Counted from the stretch's first letter, positions 25,425-34,785 are shown. The stretch: 64,000 bases of DNA from Marinoscillum pacificum (GCF_024714495.1 NZ_JAMZMJ010000002.1:1-64000); one strand, 5' to 3'. Translations and numbers: made by a program. The notes: generated by a model not told the origin, from the letters alone.

Positions 25425-26146
25425 TTTCTTGATCCGATTATAAGTTGAGTCAATAATAACATAATGGCGATAAGGCTCACGAAATACACAATATCGACCA
25501 AATCCAACAATCCTCTACTGATAGATGAATAGTGTGCCATAATTCCGAACTCCGAGATGTAATAAGACCAATCAGCCCAAACGTTGATTGAGGCCATAGA
25601 ATCAATTCCGGTATAGAAAAAGAAGGATAGAAATGCTGCCAGAATGAACGACACTATCTGATTTCCTGTCAAAGCTGATGAAAGGATACCAATAGAAGTA
25701 AAGACACCTCCAAGAAGCACCAAACCAATGTATGAACCAATGATTCCCGGAGTATCCAGATTGCCAACAGGATTTCCTAAACTGCTCACTGAGAAGTAGT
25801 ATACCAAAGTTGGAATCACCGAGAATAGTACCAGAAAGAACCCTGCGAAAAACTTACCTAAAATGATTTGAGAATCTCTAAACGGTAAGGTTTGCAACAA
25901 TTCGATTGTTCCAGTACGTCGCTCTTCAGCAAATGACTTCATCGTGATGGCTGGAATCAAAAACATGAACACATACGGTCCAAAACTGAATAGTGGCTCC
26001 AATGAAGCATAGCCATAATCCAGAATATTGGTATCTGGAAACACCCACATGAGTAATCCAATACCAATCAAAAACACCCCGATCACCACATAAGCAATCA
26101 GCGAGTTTAGAAATTCGTTGACTTCTTTAATGAAGATGCTTATCAT
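25421..26146 (-). CDS. gldF: Gliding-associated ABC transporter permease GldF
   Basis: The 241-residue integral membrane protein has six predicted spans and the ABC-2 permease signature region MKSFAEERRTGTIELLQTLPF after the second span, which is the coupling loop of this family. It overlaps gldA at its start and gldG at its end by four bases each, so gldA, gldF and gldG form one translational unit. Confidence 0.94.
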   Translation of the reverse strand: MISIFIKEVNEFLNSLIAYVVIGVFLIGIGLLMWVFPDTNILDYGYASLEPLFSFGPYVFMFLIPAITMKSFAEERRTGTIELLQTLPFRDSQIILGKFFAGFFLVLFSVIPTLVYYFSVSSLGNPVGNLDTPGIIGSYIGLVLLGGVFTSIGILSSALTGNQIVSFILAAFLSFFFYTGIDSMASINVWADWSYYISEFGIMAHYSSISRGLLDLVDIVYFVSLIAIMLLLTQLIIGSRK

Positions 26147-27057
26147 GATGCTTTCCCCTGGGTTAGTCGGTGAAATATTTCTTCTAAAGAGTTCTGAGCT
26201 TTGGTCAAACTGCTCAATGGCAAGTCGTGCTCAGAGGTAATTCGCAAAAGTTCTGCTCTCAGATCCGAACGATCAGATTCTATTAAGTAGGCATTCTTAC
26301 CGTAATCTTTCAATTCGAAACCGGCTTCTGCGAACACTGCATTATTCACAGGCTTTTCAAACTCCATGATAATTCCGGAAGTATTGCCCAGACCTTCTTT
26401 GAGCTTTGACAGCTCGTCATTCACAACCATATTGCCACGATCGATGATCACTACATGATCACAAATCGCCTCCACTTCCTGCATGATATGGGTAGAAAGA
26501 ATAACTGTCTTGTCAGCACTGATATTCTTAATGACCTGACGTATTTCTAATATCTGATTTGGGTCCAAACCAGAAGTAGGTTCATCCAAAATCAACACCT
26601 TAGGATCATGAATCAATGATTTGGCCAAACCAACGCGCTGACGATATCCCTTAGAAAGAGCTGACAATCTTTTGCTTCGCTCTCTTTCTAATCCAACGAG
26701 CTCAATCATCTCCTCCACACGCTTTTTGGCATTTTTCAGGCTATAGGCACTTGCCACGAATCCTAAAAATTCGCGCACGTACATGTCCAGGTAAAGCGGA
26801 TTATGCTCAGGCAAATAACCTATAATCCGCTTTGCTGCAATGGGATTTTCCTCCACATCAATTCCATCAACTAAAATTTTACCTGAAGTTGGGCGAATGT
26901 ACCCAGTGGCCATTTTCATGGTAGTTGACTTCCCGGCGCCATTTGGCCCGAGAAAACCAGTGATCATTCCTTCAGATGCTTCGAAGGAGATTCCATTCAC
27001 GGCAGTTTGCTCTCCAAAAACTTTAGTTAGCTGCTGGATTGATACGGACATATGCAT
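26143..27057 (-). CDS. gldA: Gliding-associated ABC transporter ATP-binding protein GldA
   Basis: A 304-residue ABC ATPase with Walker A GPNGAGKST (residues 37-45), a signature of the variant form LSKGYRQRVGLA, Walker B LILDEPTSGLDP and the switch His in STHIMQEVEAICD. The C-terminal ~70 residues form the regulatory extension seen in GldA. It starts in a TAATG overlap with the stop of the SDR gene; Met1 and Met3 are both possible. In Flavobacterium johnsoniae gldA is separate from gldFG, whereas here all three are contiguous. Confidence 0.95.
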   Translation of the reverse strand: MHMSVSIQQLTKVFGEQTAVNGISFEASEGMITGFLGPNGAGKSTTMKMATGYIRPTSGKILVDGIDVEENPIAAKRIIGYLPEHNPLYLDMYVREFLGFVASAYSLKNAKKRVEEMIELVGLERERSKRLSALSKGYRQRVGLAKSLIHDPKVLILDEPTSGLDPNQILEIRQVIKNISADKTVILSTHIMQEVEAICDHVVIIDRGNMVVNDELSKLKEGLGNTSGIIMEFEKPVNNAVFAEAGFELKDYGKNAYLIESDRSDLRAELLRITSEHDLPLSSLTKAQNSLEEIFHRLTQGKAS

Positions 27058-27755
27058 TACTTCCCTTTAGGTCTTAGTGGTCTGATCTCCAAATCTACAG
27101 GAAGATAGTTAGGATGTGTATTTAGAAGATCAATTATCGACTTAGCAACGTCCTGAGGGCGCATCATATTGTCATGAGCATCATATCCGTCGATATCATC
27201 GAAGAAATTAGTCTTCACACTTCCTGGATAAACGTTGGTCACTTTGATTCCCCAGTCTCTTAGCTCCATAAACAATGAGTGCCCAAAACCTGTCACAGCA
27301 TGCTTTGTAGCCGCATAGCCAGACATGTTTTTCACGGGATTCAATCCTGCGATAGAACTTACATTGACAATGTGCCCCTGATCCATTTTCTTCATCTGAG
27401 GAACAACAGCCCTGGTGCAATACATCAAGCCATGCACGTTCACATCAAACATTCCTTTCCAGTCTTCGATATTCAACTCGTCAATTGCTCCAGCAACACC
27501 GTAACCAGCGTTGTTGATCAAAAATTGAACATCATCTCCGAATCGATTGACAGTCTCTTTATAAGCACTCTCTACAGAATCTAAATCTGCTACATTCGTC
27601 TCAATGAAATAAAAATCATCGTGAATTAACTCCGGCTGGCTTCTGCTCCATCCTGCTACTTTCACTCCTTCTTCCAGAAGAAGTTTAGCTACTTCAAGTC
27701 CAATTCCTTTACTTACACCGGTTACTATAGCAACTTTGCCTTGTAGGTTATCCAT
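27057..27755 (-). CDS. Short-chain dehydrogenase/reductase (SDR)
   Basis: Starting at the ATG at 27755 the protein has 232 residues. It shows the classical SDR features: TGVSKGIG (residues 12-19) for NAD(P) binding, NNAG (81-84), and the catalytic Ser134 with YAATK (Tyr147, Lys151). The upstream 20 codons of the open frame lack family similarity, so the internal ATG is preferred. The substrate cannot be assigned. It is the first gene of the gldAFG operon, with a one-base stop/start overlap to gldA. Confidence 0.93.
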   Translation of the reverse strand: MDNLQGKVAIVTGVSKGIGLEVAKLLLEEGVKVAGWSRSQPELIHDDFYFIETNVADLDSVESAYKETVNRFGDDVQFLINNAGYGVAGAIDELNIEDWKGMFDVNVHGLMYCTRAVVPQMKKMDQGHIVNVSSIAGLNPVKNMSGYAATKHAVTGFGHSLFMELRDWGIKVTNVYPGSVKTNFFDDIDGYDAHDNMMRPQDVAKSIIDLLNTHPNYLPVDLEIRPLRPKGK

Positions 27756-27869
27756 ATTCCTGTTAGTGGTTTGCAATTTGTTTGATTTTGTGATTAATAA
27801 CAACTTGGAAAACATTCAGCCCACTAAAGAGTTCACCGGATTGATATTTTTATCTACCATTCATTCTTC

Positions 27870-27877
27870 TAATTTTG
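27870..27877 (+). promoter_or_regulatory. Bacteroidota-type -7 element abutting the FMN reductase start
   Basis: TAATTTTG fits TAnnTTTG exactly and ends four bases before the ATG at 27882. Transcription from it would begin at or next to the start codon, predicting a leaderless message. The -33 element is weak (TTTT at 27847-27850). Confidence 0.35.
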
Positions 27878-27881
27878 AGCT

Positions 27882-28409
27882 ATGATAACCATTGTATGTT
27901 CTACGAACAGGAATGACGCGCTTTCATATCAAATAAGCCTCCTCTACCAACAGGTGCTGGCTGATTTGGGTGCAGAAAGTGAAATTCTCAATTTGAATGA
28001 TCTTCCAGCTGATTTTGCCTTTTCAGCATTGTATGAAAATTCAGGAAAGAATGAACAGTTCAACACATTCAGTACTCATATGAGTCAAGCTCAAAAATAT
28101 GTGTTCATAGTACCAGAATACAATGGTTCTTTCCCGGGAGTATTGAAGACCTTCATCGACGGATTGGAATATCCCAACACATTCAAAAACAAGAAATGTG
28201 CTTTAGTTGGCCTCTCTTCTGGAGTGCAAGGTGGTGGATTAGCCTTAAGCCACTTAACTGACATCTTTAATTACTGCGGCATGAATGTGCTTGCTCTTAA
28301 ACCAAAACTAGCACGCATAGAAGCTCATATAGATGGTGATTTCCAAATCACCAACAACCTGTACATGCAGCTGCTAAAAGAGCAAGCAGAAAAATTTATC
28401 GAGTTTTAA
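27882..28409 (+). CDS. NADPH-dependent FMN reductase family protein
   Basis: The 175-residue flavodoxin-like protein has the FMN phosphate-binding N-terminus (IVCSTNRNDALS) and the family hallmark VPEYNGSFPGVLKTFIDGL. The GLSSGVQGGGLAL loop follows. Such enzymes (azoreductase/ChrR group) reduce flavin, quinones or azo compounds with NAD(P)H in the cytoplasm; the physiological substrate is not evident. It is divergent from the SDR gene and overlaps the convergent hydroxylase gene by four bases. Confidence 0.92.
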   Translation: MITIVCSTNRNDALSYQISLLYQQVLADLGAESEILNLNDLPADFAFSALYENSGKNEQFNTFSTHMSQAQKYVFIVPEYNGSFPGVLKTFIDGLEYPNTFKNKKCALVGLSSGVQGGGLALSHLTDIFNYCGMNVLALKPKLARIEAHIDGDFQITNNLYMQLLKEQAEKFIEF

Positions 28410-29044
28410 TTCTCTTTTGGTAACGTCCCAAAAACCACATCCCAAAGCAAAGTACTCACACCAAATGCCTTGTCCTCAGGATATTTATAGTGATGCATTG
28501 CGTGGTATTTCCATAGCCTTTTGAACATAAAAAACTTAGGTGTTTTGAAACGATGCTGTGCATAGTGTATGGAAATGTAAAGCAAATAACCAAACACGAA
28601 TCCTGGGAAGAAGGCAATAGCCAGGTTCCCAAGTGCTAACCAAAACAAGCCGTAAAACAATGACAATAGCAAAAGTGCTGGAACAGGCGGCATTGCCAAT
28701 CTGGTTGGATCTTTAGGATATTGGTGGTGGATACCATGTCCCATGTGCTGGATTTTCAACAGCCACTTCTTCTCTGTATGCACATGATAGACATATCGGT
28801 GCACCCAATATTCTGCTAATGTCCAGGTAAGCCATCCAGCAAAGAACAGTCCGATTACAGTTTGCCATGCTACTTGCCGAAATGCGAAATAACAAAACGT
28901 AATCACAATGATAGAGTGCATGGTCACCGGAATGGAAATATGCGTGCGAGTAAGTTTCTCCATGAAACCATTTGTAAACAACTCGTCAGTCCCTTCATTC
29001 TTGGGCCTCAAATGTTCGGGTATTTGATAGAATTTATTCTCCAT
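28406..29044 (-). CDS. Sterol desaturase/fatty acid hydroxylase superfamily membrane enzyme
   Basis: From the ATG at 29044 the protein has 212 residues. Four membrane segments and the histidine clusters of di-iron hydroxylases are visible: EYWVHRYVYH, HMGHGIHHQYP, HYAQHR and YHAMHHYKYP. The GHGIHHQYPKDPTRL stretch resembles fatty acid 2-hydroxylases, which hydroxylate sphingolipid or fatty acyl chains. Bacteroidota make sphingolipids and sulfonolipids, so that substrate class is a reasonable inference. The four-codon-longer start at 29056 is less likely. Confidence 0.88.
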   Translation of the reverse strand: MENKFYQIPEHLRPKNEGTDELFTNGFMEKLTRTHISIPVTMHSIIVITFCYFAFRQVAWQTVIGLFFAGWLTWTLAEYWVHRYVYHVHTEKKWLLKIQHMGHGIHHQYPKDPTRLAMPPVPALLLLSLFYGLFWLALGNLAIAFFPGFVFGYLLYISIHYAQHRFKTPKFFMFKRLWKYHAMHHYKYPEDKAFGVSTLLWDVVFGTLPKEN

Positions 29045-29131
29045 GCTGCAAAGCACTCTTAGAGCGAACTATGCGCCAATGACTAAAATCAGCTGCTGTA
29101 CAGAAGTATTTCATCCATTACCGTTTGGCAA

Positions 29132-29163
29132 CCTTTAACTGCGGTTTTACGATTAATAATAGT
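29132..29163 (+). repeat. Leader sequence of small paralogue 1, repeated before paralogue 3
   Basis: The 32 bases before the first small gene (CCTTTA-C-G-TTTT-CGATTA-ATAA pattern) match those before the third gene at 29818-29850, with one or two single-base gaps. The shared block reaches the start codon, so the promoter/leader was duplicated together with the gene. Confidence 0.5.
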
Positions 29164-29463
29164 ATGATGATGGGTGCTGGTTTCATACGGAATATGATCG
29201 CTTCTAGCAAAGACAACAGATCTTTGCTAAAAGGTCCGGATGATGCTGTCTTCAAGAACTTTGACACTAAGTCCTATCAGGTGAAGAAGAAGAATCGAAT
29301 CATTCCTTCCTTCAAAAAAGCATCCCCAGAAATGCTAGCCGCAATCCGGCTAAATCTTCTCGCTGAAAATGAAAGGATTGCTAAAATCAAGAGAAACATA
29401 CTCCTGATTAGTTCAGCAGTGGCATGTGCATGCCTAATATTTATTCTTGTAGCTAAACTTTAA
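29164..29463 (+). CDS. Small tail-anchored protein, paralogue 1 of 3
   Basis: From the first of three adjacent ATGs (29164) this is 99 residues. The N-terminal half is cytoplasmic and polar, containing NRSLLKGPDDAVFKNFD. A conserved FKKASPEMLAAIR segment follows, then one C-terminal membrane span (ILLISSAVACACLIFILVA) with only KL after it. The frame is open up to 29125 but the repeated leader ends at 29164, supporting that start. The family is not one I recognise. It is four bases upstream of paralogue 2. Confidence 0.78.
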   Translation: MMMGAGFIRNMIASSKDNRSLLKGPDDAVFKNFDTKSYQVKKKNRIIPSFKKASPEMLAAIRLNLLAENERIAKIKRNILLISSAVACACLIFILVAKL

Positions 29464-29467
29464 GACA

Positions 29468-29761
29468 ATGGCAGGATCAGGAGGTTTAGTTCATGACATG
29501 GTTAAAACAACCAATAACAACCGGTCACTATTAAAAAAAGCAAGTGGAACTTATGGAAGTTTTGATCATGCATCCTATGCCCTTCCAAAGAATAGCAAAA
29601 CACCCGCTTTCAAAGAAGCTTCACCAGAAATATTAGCAGACATTCAAGAAAAGATGAATCTTCAAAATGCTGAAACCGCAAGAAAGAAGCGCATCATCAT
29701 CATTGCAGCAACTACAGCAGCAATCATTTGTATGGCCATCATGCTACTCGTGAAGTTCTAA
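29468..29761 (+). CDS. Small tail-anchored protein, paralogue 2 of 3
   Basis: 97 residues with the same plan: MAGSGGLVHDMVKTTNNNR, then SLLKKASGTYGSFD, FKEASPEILADIQ, and a C-terminal membrane span (IIIIAATTAAIICMAIMLLV) ending KF. The ATG lies four bases after the stop of paralogue 1, so it depends on the upstream promoter. The shared segments with its neighbours are NRSLLK, the F-FD-Y spacing and FK-ASPE-L-I. Confidence 0.82.
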   Translation: MAGSGGLVHDMVKTTNNNRSLLKKASGTYGSFDHASYALPKNSKTPAFKEASPEILADIQEKMNLQNAETARKKRIIIIAATTAAIICMAIMLLVKF

Positions 29762-29817
29762 TATCAACTGACGAATATCAGTCTTCATCAAGACCATTTT
29801 CAGCCGATTTCGGACAT

Positions 29818-29850
29818 CCTTTAGCCGTCATTTTCGATTATATAAGTATT
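29818..29850 (+). repeat. Second copy of the paralogue leader
   Basis: Matches 29132-29163 (CCTTTA, TTTT, CGATTA and ATAA in the same order) directly before the third small gene. The second gene, which has no room for a leader, lacks it. Confidence 0.5.
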
Positions 29851-30141
29851 ATGATAAGCGCAGGATACTTACGAGACATGGTTAAGACCACACAGCTTAA
29901 CAGATCTCTTTTAAAAGCAAGTGAAGCAGGTAAGTTCAACAACTTCGATAGAGAGGCTTACCTGGGTGAAAGCAAAACCAGAACAATACTCACCTTCAAA
30001 CAAGCGAGCCCAGAGCTACTGATAGCCATCAGAGATCAGATGATATCCCAAAACAAAAGAAACACACAATACAGTGAAGCAGTATTCCTTCTAAGCACTC
30101 TTTTTGGAGGCTTACTTGCAGCTATTATGTTTTGGCTTTGA
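29851..30141 (+). CDS. Small tail-anchored protein, paralogue 3 of 3
   Basis: From the ATG at 29851 it has 96 residues: MISAGYLRDMVKTTQLNRSL, then a NNFDREAY segment, FKQASPELLIAIRDQM, and a C-terminal membrane span (FLLSTLFGGLLAAIMFWL). The open frame extends 41 codons further upstream, but that part overlaps paralogue 2 and has no similarity to the family. Its stop is five bases from the convergent lactonase gene. Confidence 0.8.
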   Translation: MISAGYLRDMVKTTQLNRSLLKASEAGKFNNFDREAYLGESKTRTILTFKQASPELLIAIRDQMISQNKRNTQYSEAVFLLSTLFGGLLAAIMFWL

Positions 30142-30146
30142 GCCTA

Positions 30147-31268
30147 TCAGAATTTCAAACATACAGGGTGAGACATCTTGAACTCATTGCCTGTATATTC
30201 CAGCAATCCTGTTTCAGCATCACGCTTAAACACCGTGATATTGTCTGAGTTTTGGTTAGCTACTAACAAGAATGCGCCATCAGGTGAGATGGTGAAATTC
30301 CTTGGCCAATCTCCGCGAACATTTTCTGTACCTAGTAGCTCCAAATTTCCGTCTTCCTGAATTTTGAAAATAGCAATACTCTGATCCCCTCTGTTGGATA
30401 CATAAACAAACTTACCATCAGGGCTCACATGAATATCGGCACAGTAACTCGCATCCGTAAAACCTTCAGGCAATGTACTCTTCCGGTCTATCAATGAGAA
30501 CTTACCCGTTTCTTTATCCACTGAAGCAGACATAATCATACTATTCAATTCCGTTACTATGAATACTAAATCCTTTGTAGGATGAAACTCTAGATGTCTT
30601 GGACCATCTCCAGCTTCAGCCACTAACGCAGTTGCAGCTCCTCCTAATCGATTATTATTCACTGGATAAGCCAATACCTGATCAATACCCAAATCAATTA
30701 CATACAAGAACCTTCCGTCTTTTGAGAATTGGGAAAAATGAGCATGAGGCTCTCCTTGTCGCTCAGCATTGGCACTCGAACCATAATGCTGAAACTCACT
30801 AAAGCCTTTTGATAATTGTCCATTAGTGCCAATGGTATAAATCCCACCATTACCTGAACTATAATTAGCTACTGCAACCAGCCCTGAATTCGCATCGATA
30901 AAACAAGGATGTTTTCCATAAGTAGATACCGAATTGATCAAATCTAACTTTCCCTGCTCATTCCGTTTCCACGAAGAGATACTTCCCTCCTCGTCTTCAC
31001 TTACACTGAAAATATACTTTGAGCTATCTCCAACAGCCAGAAATGAAGGATTGGAACTTGTTGCCAACAAAACCCTGTCGCTAAGCTCTCCAGTTGTAGG
31101 ATCGAATTGCAACTGATAGATACCATCACTGCCATCTCCCGTGTATGTTCCCACCAATAGATCCAACGTTGAAGGTGAAGTACTTTCAGAAGTACTCTGT
31201 TCTTTATTAGATGAACATGAAGACATAATGATTAATACACTTAGAAGTGACAGTAAGGTTGATCTCAT
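30147..31268 (-). CDS. Lactonase-fold (6-phosphogluconolactonase-like) beta-propeller lipoprotein
   Basis: 373 residues with a lipoprotein signal peptide (lipobox MSSC, Cys18) and a seven-bladed propeller of the PF10282 lactonase family. Typical motifs are GTYTGDGSDGIYQL at the start, GEPHAHFSQFSKDGRFLYV, DGPRHLEFHPTK and YVSNRGDQSIAIF. Cytoplasmic relatives hydrolyse 6-phosphogluconolactone, but this one is exported to the envelope, so its substrate is probably another lactone or it may only bind. Its own promoter probably lies in the 97 bases before it. Confidence 0.88.
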   Translation of the reverse strand: MRSTLLSLLSVLIIMSSCSSNKEQSTSESTSPSTLDLLVGTYTGDGSDGIYQLQFDPTTGELSDRVLLATSSNPSFLAVGDSSKYIFSVSEDEEGSISSWKRNEQGKLDLINSVSTYGKHPCFIDANSGLVAVANYSSGNGGIYTIGTNGQLSKGFSEFQHYGSSANAERQGEPHAHFSQFSKDGRFLYVIDLGIDQVLAYPVNNNRLGGAATALVAEAGDGPRHLEFHPTKDLVFIVTELNSMIMSASVDKETGKFSLIDRKSTLPEGFTDASYCADIHVSPDGKFVYVSNRGDQSIAIFKIQEDGNLELLGTENVRGDWPRNFTISPDGAFLLVANQNSDNITVFKRDAETGLLEYTGNEFKMSHPVCLKF

Positions 31269-31309
31269 AGCTAAAAAATTGAGTGTGCAATATAGCCACC
31301 GAATTTTAG

Positions 31310-31335
31310 AAAAAAGAAAAGGCCCGAAACGGGCC
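31310..31335 (-). terminator. Rho-independent terminator after the esterase gene
   Basis: GGCCCG and CGGGCC form a hairpin with an AAA loop (31321-31335). On the minus strand it is followed by TTTTCTTTTTT. It lies 30 bases after the esterase stop and ends the GH3-esterase unit. Confidence 0.85.
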
Positions 31336-31364
31336 TTATCTCCTAAACAACAATCTAACCAAAC

Positions 31365-32381
31365 TTAATAAAGTGTCTTCTCTAGAAATGCCATTACCTG
31401 CCCCATTGCAGGCACTCCATCAGCTTCCCAGCTAATTTTCAAAAAATCATTACTTCCTGAGTCCATAAAAGCATGTGGACGCCCTTCATGAACCCAATAT
31501 TCTACTTTATGACCAGCCTCTTTCAGCCTTTCCATATATTCTTTTACCGACTCTGGAGTAGTCAAATTATCATTACTCCCAACAGTGAATAGTTGAGGCG
31601 GAAGGTTTCGTTCGTACGATAATGGAATGTTATGGATTGGGCTAACAATTTTGTAGAAACCAGGATTATTCGCTGGAGTAATCACCCCTCCAAAAATGCT
31701 ACGTGGTTGTGCTCCTCCTAATTGCCAGAAAATATTACCAGCACTTTCAAAACCTCCTTTGGCACTCGCATAAATATCAAACGCTCCATAACTAATCACA
31801 GCGCTTTGCACCTGGACGCCGCCTTGTTTCATCAAACTTTTACAAGTGACTCCTTCTGGTAAATAAGTTGGCTTAAATCCATATGGAGCCTGATCAAAGC
31901 CTGTATCACTTAGGTTGTAACCTCCGATTAAAACCATTTCAGCAAGATGACCACCAGCACTGTCTCCAGTTACGGCCACCTTATTCGGATTGCCTTTATG
32001 TTTTTCAATATTGTTCTGCACCCAAAGTACAGCACCTAAAGCATCCTCCACAATCTCGTTCATAGTTACTGTATTGTGTTGATCACCTAGCAATCGGTAA
32101 TTCACATTACAAACAACATATTCACCATGTTCAACGACATATTTGGACATATCATTCATGATGGATTTGTTGTTGATCAACCAGCCACCACCATGAAAAA
32201 TGATCAATACCGGATAGGAATCCTTGCCCGTGTCAGGTGTGTAAATGTCCATGGTTAAATCAAAATCCCCAGGACTTGCCCACAACACATTTTCTTCAAG
32301 AGTGTATTCGTTCAGCTTTTGCGCTGTAAGCGAGAACGTAGCAACCATTAGTAGAACTAAACTCAGTAAGTTTTTCATCAA
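31365..32381 (-). CDS. Secreted alpha/beta hydrolase (esterase/lipase, BD-FAE-like)
   Basis: 338 residues with a signal peptide (LLSLVLLMVATFSLTAQ). The oxyanion-hole motif HGGG is at residues 63-66, the nucleophile Ser141 in GDSAGG, and the probable catalytic His is in EGRPHAFMD near the C-terminus. This is the esterase class that removes acetyl or feruloyl groups from plant-type polysaccharides. It starts four bases after the GH3 glycosidase stop, so the two are probably expressed together and act on the same decorated glycan. The substrate is inferred from context only. Confidence 0.9.
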   Translation of the reverse strand: MMKNLLSLVLLMVATFSLTAQKLNEYTLEENVLWASPGDFDLTMDIYTPDTGKDSYPVLIIFHGGGWLINNKSIMNDMSKYVVEHGEYVVCNVNYRLLGDQHNTVTMNEIVEDALGAVLWVQNNIEKHKGNPNKVAVTGDSAGGHLAEMVLIGGYNLSDTGFDQAPYGFKPTYLPEGVTCKSLMKQGGVQVQSAVISYGAFDIYASAKGGFESAGNIFWQLGGAQPRSIFGGVITPANNPGFYKIVSPIHNIPLSYERNLPPQLFTVGSNDNLTTPESVKEYMERLKEAGHKVEYWVHEGRPHAFMDSGSNDFLKISWEADGVPAMGQVMAFLEKTLY

Positions 32382-32385
32382 TAGA

Positions 32386-34785
32386 TTATTTAGAGGTTAA
32401 CTCATCTATTGCAACATCCGAGACCAAAGCTTTATTCACAGTTTCTACCACCAACTCTTCAGACACTTCAAATGATTGTACTTCGCGAATATCCTCGCTT
32501 GAAGCACCAATTTTCACCTGATAAGTACCTGGTTCTACAATCCATGCGGATCTCTCCGTATCGAATGAAGCGAGCGTTTTCGCAGACAAAGTCAGTGTCA
32601 ATGCTTCACTAGCACCAGCCTTCAATAATCCTGTTTTATCAAACGCTTTTAGCTCCAATGCTGGTTTATCTAACAACCCTCCATCAGGAGCTGTCACATA
32701 AACTTGCACGATTTCTTTACCAGCTACATCGCCAACGTTTTTCACGTCAACAGAAACAGTAAATTCTTTACCATCAAATGTGGAGCTGCTCAAAGAAGCA
32801 TTTCCATATTCGAAATCGGTGTATGACTGTCCAAAACCGAATGGATAGGAAGTTGCAATGTCAAAAGTGCTAAAATACCGGTATCCAACATAAATACCTT
32901 CTTCATAAGTCACTTTGGAAGGGAATCCCATAGAGATTGGTCCCATCATTACTTCCTCGGAGTCTGGCAAATTCTCACCAGGGAAGTTCTCCCCGCTCTT
33001 CACATCTTCATAGGTAACTGGGAATGTTGTTGGAATTTTTCCTGACGGATTTACCTTTCCTATAAGCACATCTGTCAAAGCATTACCTGCTTCTTGTCCT
33101 CCTTGCCATGCGAGCACAATAGCATCCACTTTATCCTTCCAGGAAGCTGTCTCTATCACATTACCGATGTTCAGCATAACCACTACTTTCTTGTTTTGTG
33201 AATGGAAAGCTTCGGACACCTTAGAAATCATGTCTTGCTCTGCTTCTGTCAGGTAAAAATCTCCAGATAATTGTCTGTCCTGAAATTCCCCAGAATTTCT
33301 ACCGAGAGTGATGAAAGCAATATCACTTTCTTTGGCCTGAGCTAATACTTGAGAAGATGTTAAAGGTCTTTCTGCAATTGGAGGCAATAATTCAAAGAAG
33401 AAACGCTTCTCTGGTTGTTTTGCTTTTTCTTCTTCAATGTATGTTTTGTACTCGGAAGCTAATTCTTCATCTACAGTATAATTGGCATTTGCAAGACCTT
33501 CTACTAGTGAAACAGTGTATGCCTCATTCACATCTCCACTACCTGTACCTCCAGCTATAAACTCATACGAACCAACACCAAATGCTGCAATATTTTTTTG
33601 ATTCTTAATTGGCAATATTTCATCATTTTTAAGCAAAACGATTCCTTCTGCCGCAGCTGCTCTAGCAATTTTAGCATTCGCTTCCAGGTTAGGCTTGTCC
33701 GAATATGGGTAATCAAAAAACACAGGTGATTGTAAAATGATTTTGATAATTCTCGCTGCATTGATATCAAGTACTGATTCTGCCAATTCTCCTTTTTTCA
33801 CTGCTTCCAGAATTGCTGTAGTTTGATTAGGAGTGCCAGGCATCAACAGATCATTTCCAGCCACCATTTGCGCTACAGGATCTTTTCCTGCAAACCAATC
33901 TGTCATAACCAACCCTTCAAAACCCCAGTCATCACGAAGGATGGTTGTCAACAAATCTTTGTTCTCCGAAGCATAAGTACCATTCACTTTATTATAGGCA
34001 CTCATGATGGTCCATGGCTGTGATTCTTTTACTGTAATCTCAAAGCCCCTTAGGTAAATTTCTCTCAATGCACGCTCACCGATGATGGCATCAACAAGCA
34101 TCCTATTCGTTTCTTGATTATTCGCTGCAAAGTGCTTAACTGAAGTACCTACTCCATTGGACTCAACGCCATTCACCAAAGCAGCAGCCATCTTACCACT
34201 CAAAATTGGGTCTTCTGACAGGTACTCAAAGTTTCTTCCAGCTAATGGGTTTCTATGAATGTTTTGCGCCGGAGCAAGCAAGATATCAACTCCATATTCT
34301 TTCACTTCATTACCCATTGCTTTGCCAATGCTTTCTGCCAGCTCTACATCCCATGAACTTGCAATTAAAGTCTCAATAGGAAAAGCGGTGCAGTAAAAGG
34401 TCTGATCGGTAGAATCTCTTGTCGGAGAAATTCGCAGACCCGCAGGCCCATCCGCCAAAACGATAGAAGGTATTCCCAGCGAAGGAATAGCATGTGTACT
34501 ACCTGCCGCACCTGCCACTTTTTCTTTTATGGCTCCAATTGGCATATCAGGCATGCTCAGATTCATCCCAACTCCCACTACTAAATCAACTTTTTCCTCG
34601 AGAGTCATTTTAGATACCGCATCAGCCGCACGATCATCCAAAGAAGCAGATGGATCTTCATACAAATCCATTTTGCCATTATTGTTAAGGTCTTTGTAGT
34701 CTGGAGCTTTCTCAGGACTACTACACGCTACCATTAGGGACAAGGCAGCTAAGGGGTAAAAAAATTGTTTCATCATCAGATTCAT
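32386..34785 (-). CDS. Glycoside hydrolase family 3 lipoprotein (beta-glucosidase-like)
   Basis: From the ATG at 34785 the protein has 799 residues. It starts [21 protein letters not shown], a lipoprotein signal (Cys21). A short EF-hand-like [13 protein letters not shown] follows, as often seen in Bacteroidota GH3. The GH3 N-terminal barrel has the substrate-binding [12 protein letters not shown] and the nucleophile Asp in [10 protein letters not shown]. The second GH3 domain and a C-terminal fibronectin III-like domain ([20 protein letters not shown]) follow. It probably releases terminal beta-linked sugars in the periplasm or at the surface. The upstream TTG at 34803 is rejected because it lies in the palindrome. 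Confidence 0.93.
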   Translation of the reverse strand: MNLMMKQFFYPLAALSLMVACSSPEKAPDYKDLNNNGKMDLYEDPSASLDDRAADAVSKMTLEEKVDLVVGVGMNLSMPDMPIGAIKEKVAGAAGSTHAIPSLGIPSIVLADGPAGLRISPTRDSTDQTFYCTAFPIETLIASSWDVELAESIGKAMGNEVKEYGVDILLAPAQNIHRNPLAGRNFEYLSEDPILSGKMAAALVNGVESNGVGTSVKHFAANNQETNRMLVDAIIGERALREIYLRGFEITVKESQPWTIMSAYNKVNGTYASENKDLLTTILRDDWGFEGLVMTDWFAGKDPVAQMVAGNDLLMPGTPNQTTAILEAVKKGELAESVLDINAARIIKIILQSPVFFDYPYSDKPNLEANAKIARAAAAEGIVLLKNDEILPIKNQKNIAAFGVGSYEFIAGGTGSGDVNEAYTVSLVEGLANANYTVDEELASEYKTYIEEEKAKQPEKRFFFELLPPIAERPLTSSQVLAQAKESDIAFITLGRNSGEFQDRQLSGDFYLTEAEQDMISKVSEAFHSQNKKVVVMLNIGNVIETASWKDKVDAIVLAWQGGQEAGNALTDVLIGKVNPSGKIPTTFPVTYEDVKSGENFPGENLPDSEEVMMGPISMGFPSKVTYEEGIYVGYRYFSTFDIATSYPFGFGQSYTDFEYGNASLSSSTFDGKEFTVSVDVKNVGDVAGKEIVQVYVTAPDGGLLDKPALELKAFDKTGLLKAGASEALTLTLSAKTLASFDTERSAWIVEPGTYQVKIGASSEDIREVQSFEVSEELVVETVNKALVSDVAIDELTSK

